Positions 17,198 through 26,425 of a DNA stretch of 64,000 nt are shown here, piece by piece. This stretch comes from Paenibacillus macerans. GTDB lineage: Bacteria; Bacillota; Bacilli; Paenibacillales; Paenibacillaceae. Numbering within the stretch: position 1 is the first letter of the stretch; each line of letters opens with the position of its first letter. A program made the translations under genes and the position numbers. Below the pieces are notes generated by a model. That model was given only the letters and a program-made list of their open reading frames with translations, searched no databases and was not told the DNA's origin. The stretch spans positions 372,001 to 436,000 of the forward strand of contig NZ_JAMBOE010000004.1 of the NCBI RefSeq assembly GCF_023715465.1, written 5' to 3'.

Positions 17198-18130
17198 ATG
17201 GCAGCACACGTCAAATTAGGCAAAACCGATTTATCCGTGAATCCGATTGGGCTTGGGACCAACGCGGTTGGCGGGCACAACATCTATCCGAGTCTGGACG
17301 AGGAAGTTGGGAAACAGGTCGTGCGGACCGCCCTGGAGCAGGGCATCAACTTCCTAGATACGGCATACTTTTACGGGCCGGAGCGGTCGGAGATTCTGAT
17401 CGGCGAAGTCGTCAAAGAGCTCGGTGCCCGCGACCGTACCGTCATTGCCACCAAAGGCGCACACCGGATGGCGGGCGGCAAAATCGTGTTCGACAATTCA
17501 CCGGCCTTCTTACGTCAGGAGGTCGAAAACAGCCTGAAACGGCTGCGGACCGACTACATCGACCTGTACTACATTCACTTCCCCGATGAAGCGACTCCCA
17601 AAGACGAAGCGGTCGGGGAGCTGAAGAAGCTGAAGGATGAAGGTAAAATCCGAGCGATCGGCGTATCCAACTTTTCCATCGAGCAGTTGAAGGAAGGCAA
17701 TAAGGACGGATACATCAACGTGCTGCAATCGGAATACAATCTGCTCAAGCGCGATGTGGAGAAGGAACTGCTGCCGTACTGCCGGGAGCAGGGCATCTCC
17801 TTTGTTCCGTATTTTCCGCTGGCGGCCGGCCTGCTCGGAGGAAAATACGACAAGGATGCCAAGTTCGCCGATTACCGGGCCAATCACCCGATGTTCCAAG
17901 GTGAAGCATTTGCCCGTACGCTGGAAAAAGTGGAACAGGTCCGCCGCATTGCCGACGCCAAAAACGCCGAGGTGGCCCATGTCGTGCTGGCCTGGTACTT
18001 AACCCGGGATACGATCGACGCCTTGATCCCCGGGGCCAAGCGACCGGATCAGGTCATTCGTAATTTGAAAACGCTGGACGTGAAGCTAACACCCGAGGAA
18101 ATCGCCAGCATCGACCGGATTTTTTCCTAA
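17198..18130 (+). CDS. Aldo/keto reductase
   Basis: The 310-aa protein starts at ATG 17198 with AAGGAGGA seven bases upstream. It is a TIM-barrel NADPH-dependent reductase. Visible catalytic residues are Asp and Tyr in '[15 protein letters not shown]', Lys in 'VIATKGAH' and His in 'YYIHFPDE'; the cofactor end is '[15 protein letters not shown]'. It resembles YhdN/IolS-type general reductases of Bacilli. The substrate is not determinable. A terminator shared with the convergent DUF4173 gene follows. Confidence 0.9.
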   Translation: MAAHVKLGKTDLSVNPIGLGTNAVGGHNIYPSLDEEVGKQVVRTALEQGINFLDTAYFYGPERSEILIGEVVKELGARDRTVIATKGAHRMAGGKIVFDNSPAFLRQEVENSLKRLRTDYIDLYYIHFPDEATPKDEAVGELKKLKDEGKIRAIGVSNFSIEQLKEGNKDGYINVLQSEYNLLKRDVEKELLPYCREQGISFVPYFPLAAGLLGGKYDKDAKFADYRANHPMFQGEAFARTLEKVEQVRRIADAKNAEVAHVVLAWYLTRDTIDALIPGAKRPDQVIRNLKTLDVKLTPEEIASIDRIFS

Positions 18131-18144
18131 CCATTTATGATGTA

Positions 18145-18187
18145 AAAAAGGGATGAAGCCCGGTTATCCGGCGTTTCATCCCTTTTT
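18145..18187. terminator. Bidirectional terminator
   Basis: GGGATGAA pairs with TTCATCCC around an inner GCC/GGC stem; AAAAAA precedes and TTTTT follows. Confidence 0.85.
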
Positions 18188-18191
18188 AGTT

Positions 18192-19850
18192 CTAGCGGCT
18201 CGCATCCTCCTGCAGCGCACGGGCCGCCTGGAATTTGGCCCAATTAAACCCCGGCCAGCCCTTGCCTTCGGTTGTCGTTATCATCGATTCCCAGCGTTCA
18301 TGCAGCTGGCGGTTTAGTTCCGGAGCGGCCGTGCGGCTGTAATTTAAAAGCATTGGCAGCGCGTCGGCGGACAGATTATCCGTTAGGTAATAGGTGTCGA
18401 TTTTGCCGGTTGCTTCGTAGCGCTCGATGTTCTTTTTGGCGATAAAGAGGTCCATATTGGCATAGTTTATGGCAATGTAAGCAGCCAGGCCGAGCGCGAC
18501 AAAGCATTTTGCCAGCGGAATTTTCGCAAAGCGGATGCGCAGCCCGGCACAGACAAGCAGCAGCGCCAAAAAGATCATAAAGGCGAAGACTAGAAAGCGG
18601 GTATAGGTATAGCCGTAGGCTTCCTGGTACAGGGCCAACCGCGTAAATGCCGACAGCAACATGATGCCGGAACACCCGACGAGGATATACAGCAGCGCTT
18701 GATTCAGCGTCCGCAGCCCTTTCCCCGCTTCGCCGCCCAACGTTAAGGTGCCGATCAGTATCGCAAAATTGATCGTCGTGACGGCAACGAGTTCAAAAAA
18801 TCCGCTTCTCGCGTAATCGGCATACGAGCTGCCTTCCGGCAAAACGCCTCGCCATGCCCCGAACAAGTATGTAAATTGGAGCGAAACGAACAGCAAATAA
18901 ACGATGTTGATCGCGATCAGCACGGTGGCGGCAACAAGCGGATCGATTCTGACAGGCGTGCTGCCCGGATACGCGGAAGCGGCCGTGGCGGTTGTACCAG
19001 ACAAAACTTCACTCTTACCCGCCTTGCTTTTGCCGTTCTGGCCCATATCACTCTGCACCGTGCGGTTCTCACCCGTACCGCTCTGAACCGTGCCGGTCTG
19101 ACCCATACTGTCCGTCATCGTGATTCCCCCAAACCAGTCTACGGGCTTTTCCCGCATCGGGTCGACGAATCCCCACAGATAGCCGAACAGCAGCAAGCCT
19201 AGCAGCAAAATCCAGATCAGGCGGAACATCACTTCCCCGAACGAAAGGCTGCCGTTCAGCCAGTCCGGGATCGCCGCGAGCAGACGGTCAAAGCTGCTGT
19301 CCGCCGAGGACAACAGCCCGATCACGATGATCAGGAGCGGCAACGCGATCAGCAGCCCAAGCAGCACCTTGCCGGCCGCCTGTTTGCGACGATCACCCAT
19401 TTTTTGGGTGGCCGTCGTTTGCATGGCGCGAAATGCCGTAGCCCAGTGCCGAAAGTTTTGCGGAAGCAGATGGTCAAGGACGTCAAAAATAATCATTAAA
19501 TCGCCCCACGACCGTTTTTTCAGGTTAAACATATACGTCGTCTGCGTAAAAATAAGACAAGGCAGAGCCAGCAGATTCAGCGCAAAAAACAGCGGATTGG
19601 CAAACAGCGCATATGTCAGCGACAGCAGCATGACCGCCGCCAAGGACAGCCAGCCGAACCAGGTCATCGGACGCCCAAACCGGTCCCTGGCGCACAAGTA
19701 CAAATACAGGTAAAACAAGCCGGTGAAAATCGGAACGGATACGCCGAAGCTATCCCCGTAAAACAAATATTGATGCGCCGCGGCCAGCGCAAAACCGCCA
19801 AGCAGCGCCGCCAGCACTTTGCCGTGCGGCATGGGCCTGATTTCGTTCAT
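18192..19850 (-). CDS. DUF4173 polytopic membrane protein
   Basis: The 552-aa protein starts at ATG 19850 behind GGAGGG. Many hydrophobic segments (roughly a dozen) alternate with short loops. 'VLDHLLPQNFRHWATAFRAM' and 'GLLSSADSSFDRLL' are typical of the DUF4173 family, whose function is unknown. A cytoplasmic or extracellular loop at ~250-290 is low complexity (MGQTGTVQSG, TGENRTVQSD, MGQNGKSKAG), a 10-residue unit repeated about three times and probably a recent repeat expansion. The C-terminus (~500-552) is soluble. It is monocistronic. Confidence 0.8.
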   Translation of the reverse strand: MNEIRPMPHGKVLAALLGGFALAAAHQYLFYGDSFGVSVPIFTGLFYLYLYLCARDRFGRPMTWFGWLSLAAVMLLSLTYALFANPLFFALNLLALPCLIFTQTTYMFNLKKRSWGDLMIIFDVLDHLLPQNFRHWATAFRAMQTTATQKMGDRRKQAAGKVLLGLLIALPLLIIVIGLLSSADSSFDRLLAAIPDWLNGSLSFGEVMFRLIWILLLGLLLFGYLWGFVDPMREKPVDWFGGITMTDSMGQTGTVQSGTGENRTVQSDMGQNGKSKAGKSEVLSGTTATAASAYPGSTPVRIDPLVAATVLIAINIVYLLFVSLQFTYLFGAWRGVLPEGSSYADYARSGFFELVAVTTINFAILIGTLTLGGEAGKGLRTLNQALLYILVGCSGIMLLSAFTRLALYQEAYGYTYTRFLVFAFMIFLALLLVCAGLRIRFAKIPLAKCFVALGLAAYIAINYANMDLFIAKKNIERYEATGKIDTYYLTDNLSADALPMLLNYSRTAAPELNRQLHERWESMITTTEGKGWPGFNWAKFQAARALQEDASR

Positions 19851-19990
19851 TCCTTGAATCCCTCCGTAACATCAAGGTTCGTCGAACCTTTGTTTTCTAC
19901 CGCCCATTTTAATGGATAAAATAAGAAGATAAAGAGAAGGTTTTTCACAAGAAATTTCGTATTTTAAAATAGGCCTGCCGGACAGCCTCA

Positions 19991-21505
19991 TCATTCAATC
20001 CTTATTTCCTCCATTCTTCCCGCATACCATGCGTAAAACGTCTGGCCCCAAGCGGCCGGAATGTTGGGAAGCTTGTGCTGCAGGACGGGGCGGGCCCGGT
20101 TCACGATATGGACGGAAGCCAGCCCCCAGCGGCGCTGCAGCACACCACGGGTGACCTTCACTTCAATGATTTTCTCCCTTTTGCCGATAAACAGCCGGGA
20201 GGTCAGCCCGCCGGTCCGAAACTGCAGGAAACGGCCATGGATGGCATATGCTGTATTAAAATGATTCAGGATTTTCCGCGCGATGGTCCAAAACAACAGC
20301 CCCGCCGAGGCGATCCACCACCATGCCGCGCCGAAAACCGGGATGTCCGGCATGAAGGGAAGCCAAGGAATGGATAAAGCAACCAGTGAAAACCAGATCC
20401 AGCCTGACCTCACCAAGCTTATTTCCAGCGACGCCCGGGGCAGCGGGCTCATGTCGGAGGAAATCTCATAGGAAGGCAGCAGTTCCGACACAAGGCGGCA
20501 GGCATCCTGCACCGGCAAAAAGGGATATAGCGAGTTCACATCCCATTTGTCTTCCCCTTCGCCGCCCGCGGTGATCAACCGTACCTCCGCCATACCAAGC
20601 AGCCGTTTCATCAGGGATTGGGTCACCTCTACGCCCTGCACCCTCTCTTTGGCAATGGAGAACGCCGTACGCTCGATCATTCCCTTGACGATATAGATCC
20701 GTTCCGCGTCCGAGGAAAGTTCAAAACCCCCGTATCTCACAAAAGTTACGGCGATCCCCAGGACGACGGAAACCGCCGACAGCAGCACAAAAACCGCCGC
20801 CGCTGCCCACCAGGAACTCATAAGCGCCGCCAGAAATCCCTCGGTTTTTTCCTCAAGATCAAAAAAATCATCGGCTTTCGAGTAAAGCGAAAAAAGAACC
20901 GGGATCAGAATAAAAAAACTCAGGGAGGTAAAAGAAGCTTTGACCAGCTCTTTCCGGGTGGGACTGAAATGTAGAGTCCGCTTGGAATCCTGGGCATCTC
21001 TGGGCTCTATAGCCGCGGTTTCCTGATCATCGTCTACTGTGCTTAAAGGGTCTTCCCTTTTTACTAATCCCGCCACCAGCTCTTCCAACCGGTCCGCTTC
21101 CGCATAGGAGACAACGCGAAATACGACGGCCGCATCTTCGCCCTTCATCCCGGTTTCAAACCGGATGGCGGTCACCTTGAAAATCCGGTGAAACAACGTG
21201 GTATGACGGTTTATATTTTGAATTTTGGCGAAGGGTACCACTCTTTTTGACTTGACGAAGACCCCTTGATATAACCGAAACGAGGTGTCATCAAGCTGAT
21301 ACCGGCGCGTGGACCAACTCCACAGGATGGACAAGAGACTGAAGCCGGCGATGATCAGCAGGGCCAGCTTGCCGTATTTCACCCAAGCCGCATCCGAGCC
21401 TCCTTTAAGCACAAATAAAAAGAAAAAGAAATAAATCGCATTTTTCCCCAAGTTCCAGATGGCAAGCAGCATAACAAAAGGATGATACCGTTTGGCCCGG
21501 CTCAT
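19991..21505 (-). CDS. ydbT: YdbT-like membrane protein with bacterial PH domains
   Basis: The 504-aa protein starts at ATG 21505, overlapping the ydbS stop by four bases. It has paired membrane segments near ~12-35 and ~40-60, ~185-205 and ~235-260, ~375-415, each followed by a bPH_2 domain with the 'RRYQLDDTSFRLYQGVFVKSKRVVPFAKIQNI' pattern; a second is 'SSDAERIYIVKGMIERTAFSIAKERVQGVEV' and a third 'YAIHGRFLQFRTGGLTSRLFIGKREKIIEVKV'. In B. subtilis YdbS and YdbT form a conserved pair connected with resistance to peptide antibiotics; no enzymatic role is known. Confidence 0.87.
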   Translation of the reverse strand: MSRAKRYHPFVMLLAIWNLGKNAIYFFFFLFVLKGGSDAAWVKYGKLALLIIAGFSLLSILWSWSTRRYQLDDTSFRLYQGVFVKSKRVVPFAKIQNINRHTTLFHRIFKVTAIRFETGMKGEDAAVVFRVVSYAEADRLEELVAGLVKREDPLSTVDDDQETAAIEPRDAQDSKRTLHFSPTRKELVKASFTSLSFFILIPVLFSLYSKADDFFDLEEKTEGFLAALMSSWWAAAAVFVLLSAVSVVLGIAVTFVRYGGFELSSDAERIYIVKGMIERTAFSIAKERVQGVEVTQSLMKRLLGMAEVRLITAGGEGEDKWDVNSLYPFLPVQDACRLVSELLPSYEISSDMSPLPRASLEISLVRSGWIWFSLVALSIPWLPFMPDIPVFGAAWWWIASAGLLFWTIARKILNHFNTAYAIHGRFLQFRTGGLTSRLFIGKREKIIEVKVTRGVLQRRWGLASVHIVNRARPVLQHKLPNIPAAWGQTFYAWYAGRMEEIRIE

Positions 21506-21999
21506 TCGTCGACCTCTTTCAGTTTGGCATAACGTGCAATCTGATTTCTCAATTCCCTGGCGATGTCCTGGTCCAGGACGGGAATCGTATGCGAAGACCC
21601 CATCGTCGTGACCGTTACCGAGCAGACCCCGTACCTTTTTTGCAGCGGGCCCTGCCGGGTGGCCACAGATTGGATTTTGGTCATGGGAATCAACTCGCTG
21701 GTTTCCGTAAAAACTCCGAATTTAAGCTGCAAAAACTGCTCCGAAATAGCGTAACGCCATCTGGCATGCTTCACAGAAGGCTGGATAAAAACGGACCAAA
21801 CCATCTGCGGCACCTCAAGGATGGCGATTCCGGCCAGAATCCATCCCACCCAGAACACCCAGGAAAAACGGTAGTCCAGATAAAATAGCACCCCGATCAC
21901 CAGAAATGTGACGACGCTTTCGATCGCCTCATGAATCCTCCAAATTTTCACCGCATCCTTGGATAATTGCTGGCGAGGTTCCATGATTTCGTTAGACAA
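21502..21999 (-). CDS. ydbS: YdbS-like membrane protein with PH domain
   Basis: I choose TTG 21999 (165 aa), ten bases after AAAGGAG; ATG 21984 is a possible alternative. Two membrane segments (~25-65) are followed by one bPH_2 domain ('WRYAISEQFLQLKFGVFTETSELIPMTKIQSVATRQGPLQKRYGVCSV'). It is the smaller partner of the YdbS/YdbT pair and is first in the operon; its stop overlaps the ydbT start (ATGA). Confidence 0.83.
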   Translation of the reverse strand: MSNEIMEPRQQLSKDAVKIWRIHEAIESVVTFLVIGVLFYLDYRFSWVFWVGWILAGIAILEVPQMVWSVFIQPSVKHARWRYAISEQFLQLKFGVFTETSELIPMTKIQSVATRQGPLQKRYGVCSVTVTTMGSSHTIPVLDQDIARELRNQIARYAKLKEVDE

Positions 22000-22150
22000 A
22001 GAAGAACAACTCCTTTCCATTAAGTCTAAGTTTAGCAGGGGGTTGATATAATTTCCAATATACATTTATTGTTTTTCGATAAAATATTATTGAATCACAT
22101 GATAGCTTATGCTAGATTGGGTTCCAGACGCAAGAAAGTAGGTGACGGGC

Positions 22151-22264
22151 ATGATCAGAATCAAGCTCCTCAAAAACGAAAACGGCAAAGCGATCCGTTC
22201 ATTGATTTTTCTAAAGGAGGCGGCTTCTTATGAAACTGCACCATCAATATTTGCTGCTGCATGA
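22151..22264 (+). CDS. Possible leader ORF overlapping the sgrR-like start
   Basis: A 37-codon frame (MIRIKLLKNENGKAIRSLIF and on) begins at ATG 22151 with AGGTG seven bases upstream. It runs through the ribosome-binding site and start of the next gene in another frame, stopping at 22264. It could couple translation of the regulator, or be chance; I do not recognise the peptide. Confidence 0.25.
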   Translation: MIRIKLLKNENGKAIRSLIFLKEAASYETAPSIFAAA

Positions 22265-24086
22265 GCGATACGGCGCCAAGGACGGGGATTCCGCCGCAGT
22301 GGTGACGCTGGACGAGCTGGCGGCCGCCCTGGACTGCACCCACAGGAACGCCTTGACGATCATCCGCAACATGGAGGAGCGCGGCTGGATCGGATGGCAA
22401 TCGCGGCGGGGCCGAGGGGCGCGCTCTACCTTACGTTTCCTGGCGAAAGCCGAGGAAATCGCCGCCGAATCGGTCATGCAGGCCATCCACCGCAAGGATG
22501 TCCGGCAGGCGATCGAGGATATTCGCCGGCACGCCGGGACCTCCTCGCTGCAGGACCAGCTCCAGGGCTGGTTGCTTTCCTATTTCGGGCATCACGCCGA
22601 AACGCGCCGCGACAAGCAAATCAACACGCTGCGCCTGCCGGTCCGGCAGCGGCTATATACGGTGGACCCGCTGTACATGAACTTACTGGCGGAGTCCTTT
22701 GTGTCAAGCCATGTGTTCGACGGGCTCATCCGCATGCAAAGCGCCACCGGGGAATTGCTGCCCGGCATCGCCCACGCCTGGGACGTTGACGCAAGCCGCA
22801 CTGAGTGGACGTTTTACCTGCGCAAAGGAGTGCTGTTTCACAACGGCAGCCTGCTGACGGCGGATGACGTTGTGTTTACGTTCGAGCGGTTGGCCGGAAG
22901 CACGCGCCGCGCTTTGTACAGCTCGATATTTAAACAAATCCGCGCGGTTCGCGCGCTTCATCAAAATACCGTCCGCATCGAGCTGAAGGAGCAATGCGAG
23001 CTGTTCCTTCCCTGGCTCTGCACCAGCCGGGCCGCGATCGTCCCGCGAAATCTCGACGGGCGCGGGGATGAGAGATTCGGGGTGAGCCCCGTCGGCTGCG
23101 GGCCGTTCAAAGTCGCCGAGATGAACGGCGGTCTGTGCGTGTTGGAGGCGTTCCCCCATTATTTTCAGGGGCAGGCGCATCTTGACCGGATCGAAATCGT
23201 ATATGTGCCCTGGAACATCTCCGGGGAACAAGCCGCCGGAAGCGACGGCGATTCCCTCTCCCCGTTTCACGTCATCCCCAATCCGACGGCAGCGGCGGGC
23301 GAAGGATGGAGCCAGATGCATTCCCGGGTATCCGTCCGCAAATTCGTGACCTGCAACACGCGAAAAAGCGGCCCGCTCAGCGACCCTGCGGTGCGGGCGC
23401 GGGTTTTTGCCGCGCTGCGGGGCGATGGCGCCGGGCCGGCGCAGGGGGCGGCGGTACAGGATGGCGATGGGACAGGGTGGGACGTTGCCGCTTCAAAGAG
23501 GGATGCTGCCACATCAGCGCAAGACGCCGGCTCACCTGAGCAGGGTGCCATCGCACCTGGCAAGGATGGTTCCGGCCCCGAGCAGGGAGCTATCGCACCT
23601 GGACAGGACGCCGCCGCCGGGCCGGAGCTGCTTATCGCCACCATTGCGCCGTACCAGCCGGACGCCGACTTCGTCGCCGGGCGGCTGCAGGCCGCGGGCT
23701 ACTCGTGCCGTGTGCTTTCCGCCTCGGCCGAGGAATTCAAAGGCGATATCCGCCTGAAGTCCGACCTGATCGTCTTTTCCCTGCTGCGGGATCAGGACGA
23801 GCAGCTCCGCCTGTTCGATCTGTACCAGACCGTCTCCGAACATGTGGAGCCGCATATGCAGATCGATATTGGCAGGCTGCTGCAGGCCGTGGCCCTGGAA
23901 AAGCATCCGCAGCGGCGGGCCGCCCTGTTCGAATCGATCGAAACGCGATTGATCGCGGCGGATGAGCTGCATATTTTATACGAAAAACCAGTCCAAACCG
24001 CTTTCCTCCCATCAGTGCGCGGCGTCGCCTTCAACAGCCAGGGCTGGGTCGATCTGCGGAATGTCTGGTTCCCGCCGAAGCTTTAA
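22230..24086 (+). CDS. SgrR-type regulator (HTH + solute-binding domain)
   Basis: The 618-aa protein starts at ATG 22230 behind AAAGGAGG. Residues ~1-115 are an SgrR N-terminal winged helix ('VVTLDELAAALDCTHRNALTIIRNMEERGWIGWQSRRGRG'). Residues ~150-610 are an SBP_bac_5-type oligopeptide/sugar-binding fold ('LRLPVRQRLYTVDPLYMNLLAESFVSSHVFDGLIRM', 'WTFYLRKGVLFHNGSLLTADDVVFTFERL'). In enteric bacteria SgrR responds to sugar-phosphate stress; in Bacilli such proteins often sit beside an exporter, absent here. A segment of about 70 residues (~405-475) rich in G, A, D and Q, with the unit P-E-Q-G-A-I-A-P-G twice, interrupts the binding domain and looks like an expansion. Confidence 0.82.
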   Translation: MKLHHQYLLLHERYGAKDGDSAAVVTLDELAAALDCTHRNALTIIRNMEERGWIGWQSRRGRGARSTLRFLAKAEEIAAESVMQAIHRKDVRQAIEDIRRHAGTSSLQDQLQGWLLSYFGHHAETRRDKQINTLRLPVRQRLYTVDPLYMNLLAESFVSSHVFDGLIRMQSATGELLPGIAHAWDVDASRTEWTFYLRKGVLFHNGSLLTADDVVFTFERLAGSTRRALYSSIFKQIRAVRALHQNTVRIELKEQCELFLPWLCTSRAAIVPRNLDGRGDERFGVSPVGCGPFKVAEMNGGLCVLEAFPHYFQGQAHLDRIEIVYVPWNISGEQAAGSDGDSLSPFHVIPNPTAAAGEGWSQMHSRVSVRKFVTCNTRKSGPLSDPAVRARVFAALRGDGAGPAQGAAVQDGDGTGWDVAASKRDAATSAQDAGSPEQGAIAPGKDGSGPEQGAIAPGQDAAAGPELLIATIAPYQPDADFVAGRLQAAGYSCRVLSASAEEFKGDIRLKSDLIVFSLLRDQDEQLRLFDLYQTVSEHVEPHMQIDIGRLLQAVALEKHPQRRAALFESIETRLIAADELHILYEKPVQTAFLPSVRGVAFNSQGWVDLRNVWFPPKL

Positions 24087-24740
24087 GCGCGCTAAAAAAT
24101 GGCTCAACCTAATAATCTGTGCTTGACAGTCAAACCGGTAACCGATCGTGGCAAGAAATGCGGAAGGGCGTTGAAAGCTTGAGGATAGGGAAGGCCAGTG
24201 GGTTGGTCGGCAGATCAACACCCACTGTCCGGACGCTTTGCACCATTATCCCGTTTGATCAGGAAACAGAGAAGAAGATAAATTAAGGCGAAGCAGATAT
24301 GTTGGGAAGAAGCAGATATGTTCGAGGTTGTTAAATGGAATTGTGAGAAAGACGAAGATTCAGGAGAAGCAAAAAAACACGTACATTTGTTCGTTTTATT
24401 ATATTATACCAAACATACATTCTCTCCTCAAGCTGAAAATGTCACCTGAACCACCTCATTTTTTCCTTATCTCTTTTTTCTGAATCCCATACCCTAGCCC
24501 CAACTCCTGCCCCCTTAACAAAAGGGATAATCGTGCAAAGCTGCATGCAAGTGCAGGGACACCATGACAAGAACACTATAGTACCAAAGTCATAATTTAT
24601 TTCGTCAAGCACTGATTTCGATTTTGAGCCAAAAAATTTGCCCAAATGCAGCAAAAATGTGATTGCAAGTGAAACATACCTCATCGTGGTTACGTCAGGA
24701 AGGACAAATACTTTAAATTAAAACGATAAGGAGGGATTTG
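24087..24740. other. Gene-free gap, unusually AT-rich in its second half
   Basis: No convincing gene is seen in about 650 bases. The stretch 24370-24720 is clearly more AT-rich than its surroundings. AAGCAGATATGTT occurs twice near 24290-24320. The only structured signal is the orphan promoter with LexA-like boxes at 24380-24431. Confidence 0.5.
24380..24431 (-). promoter_or_regulatory. Orphan minus-strand promoter with LexA-like boxes
   Basis: On the minus strand TTGAGG (24431-24426) and TATAAT (24408-24403) are separated by 17 bases. CGAACAAATGTACG (24393-24380) follows, one mismatch from the Bacillus LexA box CGAAC-N4-GTTCG, and a weaker version overlaps the spacer. No gene follows on that strand. 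Confidence 0.35.
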
Positions 24741-25346
24741 ATGCACACTGTGCGGGGACGGTGGTTATGGTCTGGGGGCCATGTTCGCGGACTAATTCAC
24801 GGACTGATTCGCGGACTAATTCGCGGGCTGATTCGCAGCCTGATTCACTGCTTGGTTCGAGGCCCCATTCTGGTGGCGGCCTTGCTGCTAGTTTCCGGCT
24901 GCGCAGGGAACGAAGCAAGCGGCGGGAACGGCCTGGGCAGCGAGCCGCCCCTGCCGGTGATCCGTACAGCTGCCGATACTGCCATTACGGTTATTCAGGG
25001 CTCGTACTGCTGGAGCAGCATCAACAGGTCCGGGAAAACAGGCCAGGGAGTTTGCGTGGATTACGCAAGCGCGAGTGAGCTGGCCCAGGGTAAGCCGGCC
25101 GAGACGGTACGCCCCGGGGATAAGATTACATTCCGGTTTAACAACGTAAAGCAGCCGACGGAAACCTCGGTGACTTTATTTAAAGACGGCCGGTCCGCAC
25201 AGGTCGCGGCGGCGGACGGTTCCTTCGAAGTGCCGCGTGAGCCAGGAACGTATGTTTACGATCTGTTTGCGGTATGGCTCAAGGATCCGGAAAAACGCGT
25301 TTCCGAAGGCACGTCCAGTTATGTTTTTTCCGTCCGGGTCGAATAA
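24741..25346 (+). CDS. Lipoprotein of unknown function with repeat-expanded N-terminus
   Basis: The 201-aa protein starts at ATG 24741 with AGGAGG eight bases upstream. The lipobox is LVSGC-A around residue 55, much later than usual, because residues ~15-42 consist of a repeated tetrad G-L-I-R/H encoded by a 12-bp tandem array. The mature part (~60-201) is beta-rich with 'GSYCWSSINRSGKTGQGVCVDYASASELAQG' and 'DLFAVWLKDPEKRVSEGTSSYVFSVRVE', a pattern seen in small Paenibacillus/Bacillus lipoproteins of unknown role. It is followed 21 bases later by the SLH/PrcB-like gene, so they are probably co-transcribed. Confidence 0.7.
   Translation: MHTVRGRWLWSGGHVRGLIHGLIRGLIRGLIRSLIHCLVRGPILVAALLLVSGCAGNEASGGNGLGSEPPLPVIRTAADTAITVIQGSYCWSSINRSGKTGQGVCVDYASASELAQGKPAETVRPGDKITFRFNNVKQPTETSVTLFKDGRSAQVAAADGSFEVPREPGTYVYDLFAVWLKDPEKRVSEGTSSYVFSVRVE
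24777..24860 (+). repeat. 12-bp coding array in the lipoprotein N-terminus
   Basis: Seven 12-base units of the type GGACTGATTCGC encode repeated G-L-I-R in front of the lipobox. Units in the centre are nearly identical and decay toward both ends. Confidence 0.8.
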
Positions 25347-25367
25347 CTCATTTACGGGAGGTAACCT

Positions 25368-26300
25368 ATGAACAACACGAGCAAATTCACTTCCAAATGG
25401 GCGAGGCTGACGCTGCTTATGGTCATCGCAATCAGCCTGATGGTTGGGGGCACGGCCTCCGCCTTCCAGGACGTCAAAGGAGACCGCGAGCAAAAAGCGA
25501 TCGAGAGCTTGGAGAAACGGGGCATCCTCAAGGGCGGCCAATGGGGAAATTTCAAGCCAAACCAAAAAATAGACAACGCTTCGGCCATCTCGCTGATCGT
25601 CAGCGCGTTCGAGCTGAACCTCGATAACCTGCGTTTCGTGAAAAAACCCGAAGCCAGCGACTACTACAGTAAGGTAAAAAATGACGCCGGGTACGCCGGA
25701 GCTTTTGTGATCGCGCTTTATCGCGGCCTCGATGTTCCGAAGGACATCGACCCTTCGGCCAAAGTGACAAAGGAGCAGTTTAGCCACTGGCTGTTCCAGG
25801 CGATCGCCACTCAAGGCGAATACGTCTGGCCGATGATTTATACCGAAATCAAGGACGGCAAATCGATTGATGCGGATCTGATGGGCAGCATCCAGAAGCT
25901 GCTGAACGCAGGGATCGTGACGCTGGACAAAAACAAAAAGTTCAATCCCACCGGACCGATCACGCTCAGTGAAGCCGCCGGCATGCTGGACCGGGCACTC
26001 GGGTTTGTCGAAGACAGCAAGCAGGCCGATACGGTGACCGGAAACTTGTACGACTTCAGCTTGTCGAAAGACAAAGTGAATGGCGGCATCTACAAAGTGA
26101 CGGTTTCCGCCATGGCTCCCCATCCGGGATACGGCATCGAGGTTGCGAGCATCGTTTTTGACGGGGACAAAGCCGTGATCAACTATCGGATTAAACCACC
26201 GGAGGAAGGCAAATTTTATCCGCAGGTCATCACCGAGGTTAAAGCGGTTACGTATATCCCGGATAATTATAAGCCGGTGCTGGGCGAAGGAATGAAGTAA
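25368..26300 (+). CDS. Secreted SLH-type protein with PrcB-like C-terminal domain
   Basis: The 310-aa protein starts at ATG 25368 behind GGGAGG. A signal peptide ends near residue 32 (GTASA-FQ). Residues ~32-215 contain degenerate S-layer-homology segments ('FQDVKGDREQKAIESLEKRGILKGG...FKPNQKIDNASAISLIVSAF', later 'KKFNPTGPITLSEAAGMLDRAL'), which usually bind pyruvylated cell-wall polymer. Residues ~235-305 ('GGIYKVTVSAMAPHPGYGIEVASIVFDGDKAVINYRIKPPEEGKFYPQVITEVKAVTYIP') resemble the PrcB C-terminal domain, known from a protease complex subunit. It probably forms an operon with the preceding lipoprotein. Confidence 0.78.
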   Translation: MNNTSKFTSKWARLTLLMVIAISLMVGGTASAFQDVKGDREQKAIESLEKRGILKGGQWGNFKPNQKIDNASAISLIVSAFELNLDNLRFVKKPEASDYYSKVKNDAGYAGAFVIALYRGLDVPKDIDPSAKVTKEQFSHWLFQAIATQGEYVWPMIYTEIKDGKSIDADLMGSIQKLLNAGIVTLDKNKKFNPTGPITLSEAAGMLDRALGFVEDSKQADTVTGNLYDFSLSKDKVNGGIYKVTVSAMAPHPGYGIEVASIVFDGDKAVINYRIKPPEEGKFYPQVITEVKAVTYIPDNYKPVLGEGMK

Positions 26301-26351
26301 AGCCGCAAGGCCCCGTCCCAACGGGAGCGGCGAGTGAGATAGGCCAAATAC

Positions 26352-26399
26352 AAAGACGATTCCAGATCCGCCCGCAAGCGGAAATGAAATCGTCTTTTT
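26352..26399. terminator. Bidirectional terminator
   Basis: AAAGACGATT pairs with AATCGTCTTT, followed by TTT; an inner CCGC/GCGG stem is present. It is shared by the SLH/PrcB gene and the convergent cellulase operon. Confidence 0.8.
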
Positions 26400-26425
26400 G
26401 CATGCAAAATTATTGTGTTTTCACT

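Noticed and set aside
24240..24285. Possible tail of a Y-family polymerase (UvrX) beside the LexA-like boxes
   Set aside because: Only about 15 residues could be matched by eye and the orientation does not fit the orphan promoter.
24442..24684. Minus-strand 80-codon frame in the AT-rich gap
   Set aside because: No ribosome-binding site at a proper distance, no family resemblance, low-complexity composition.
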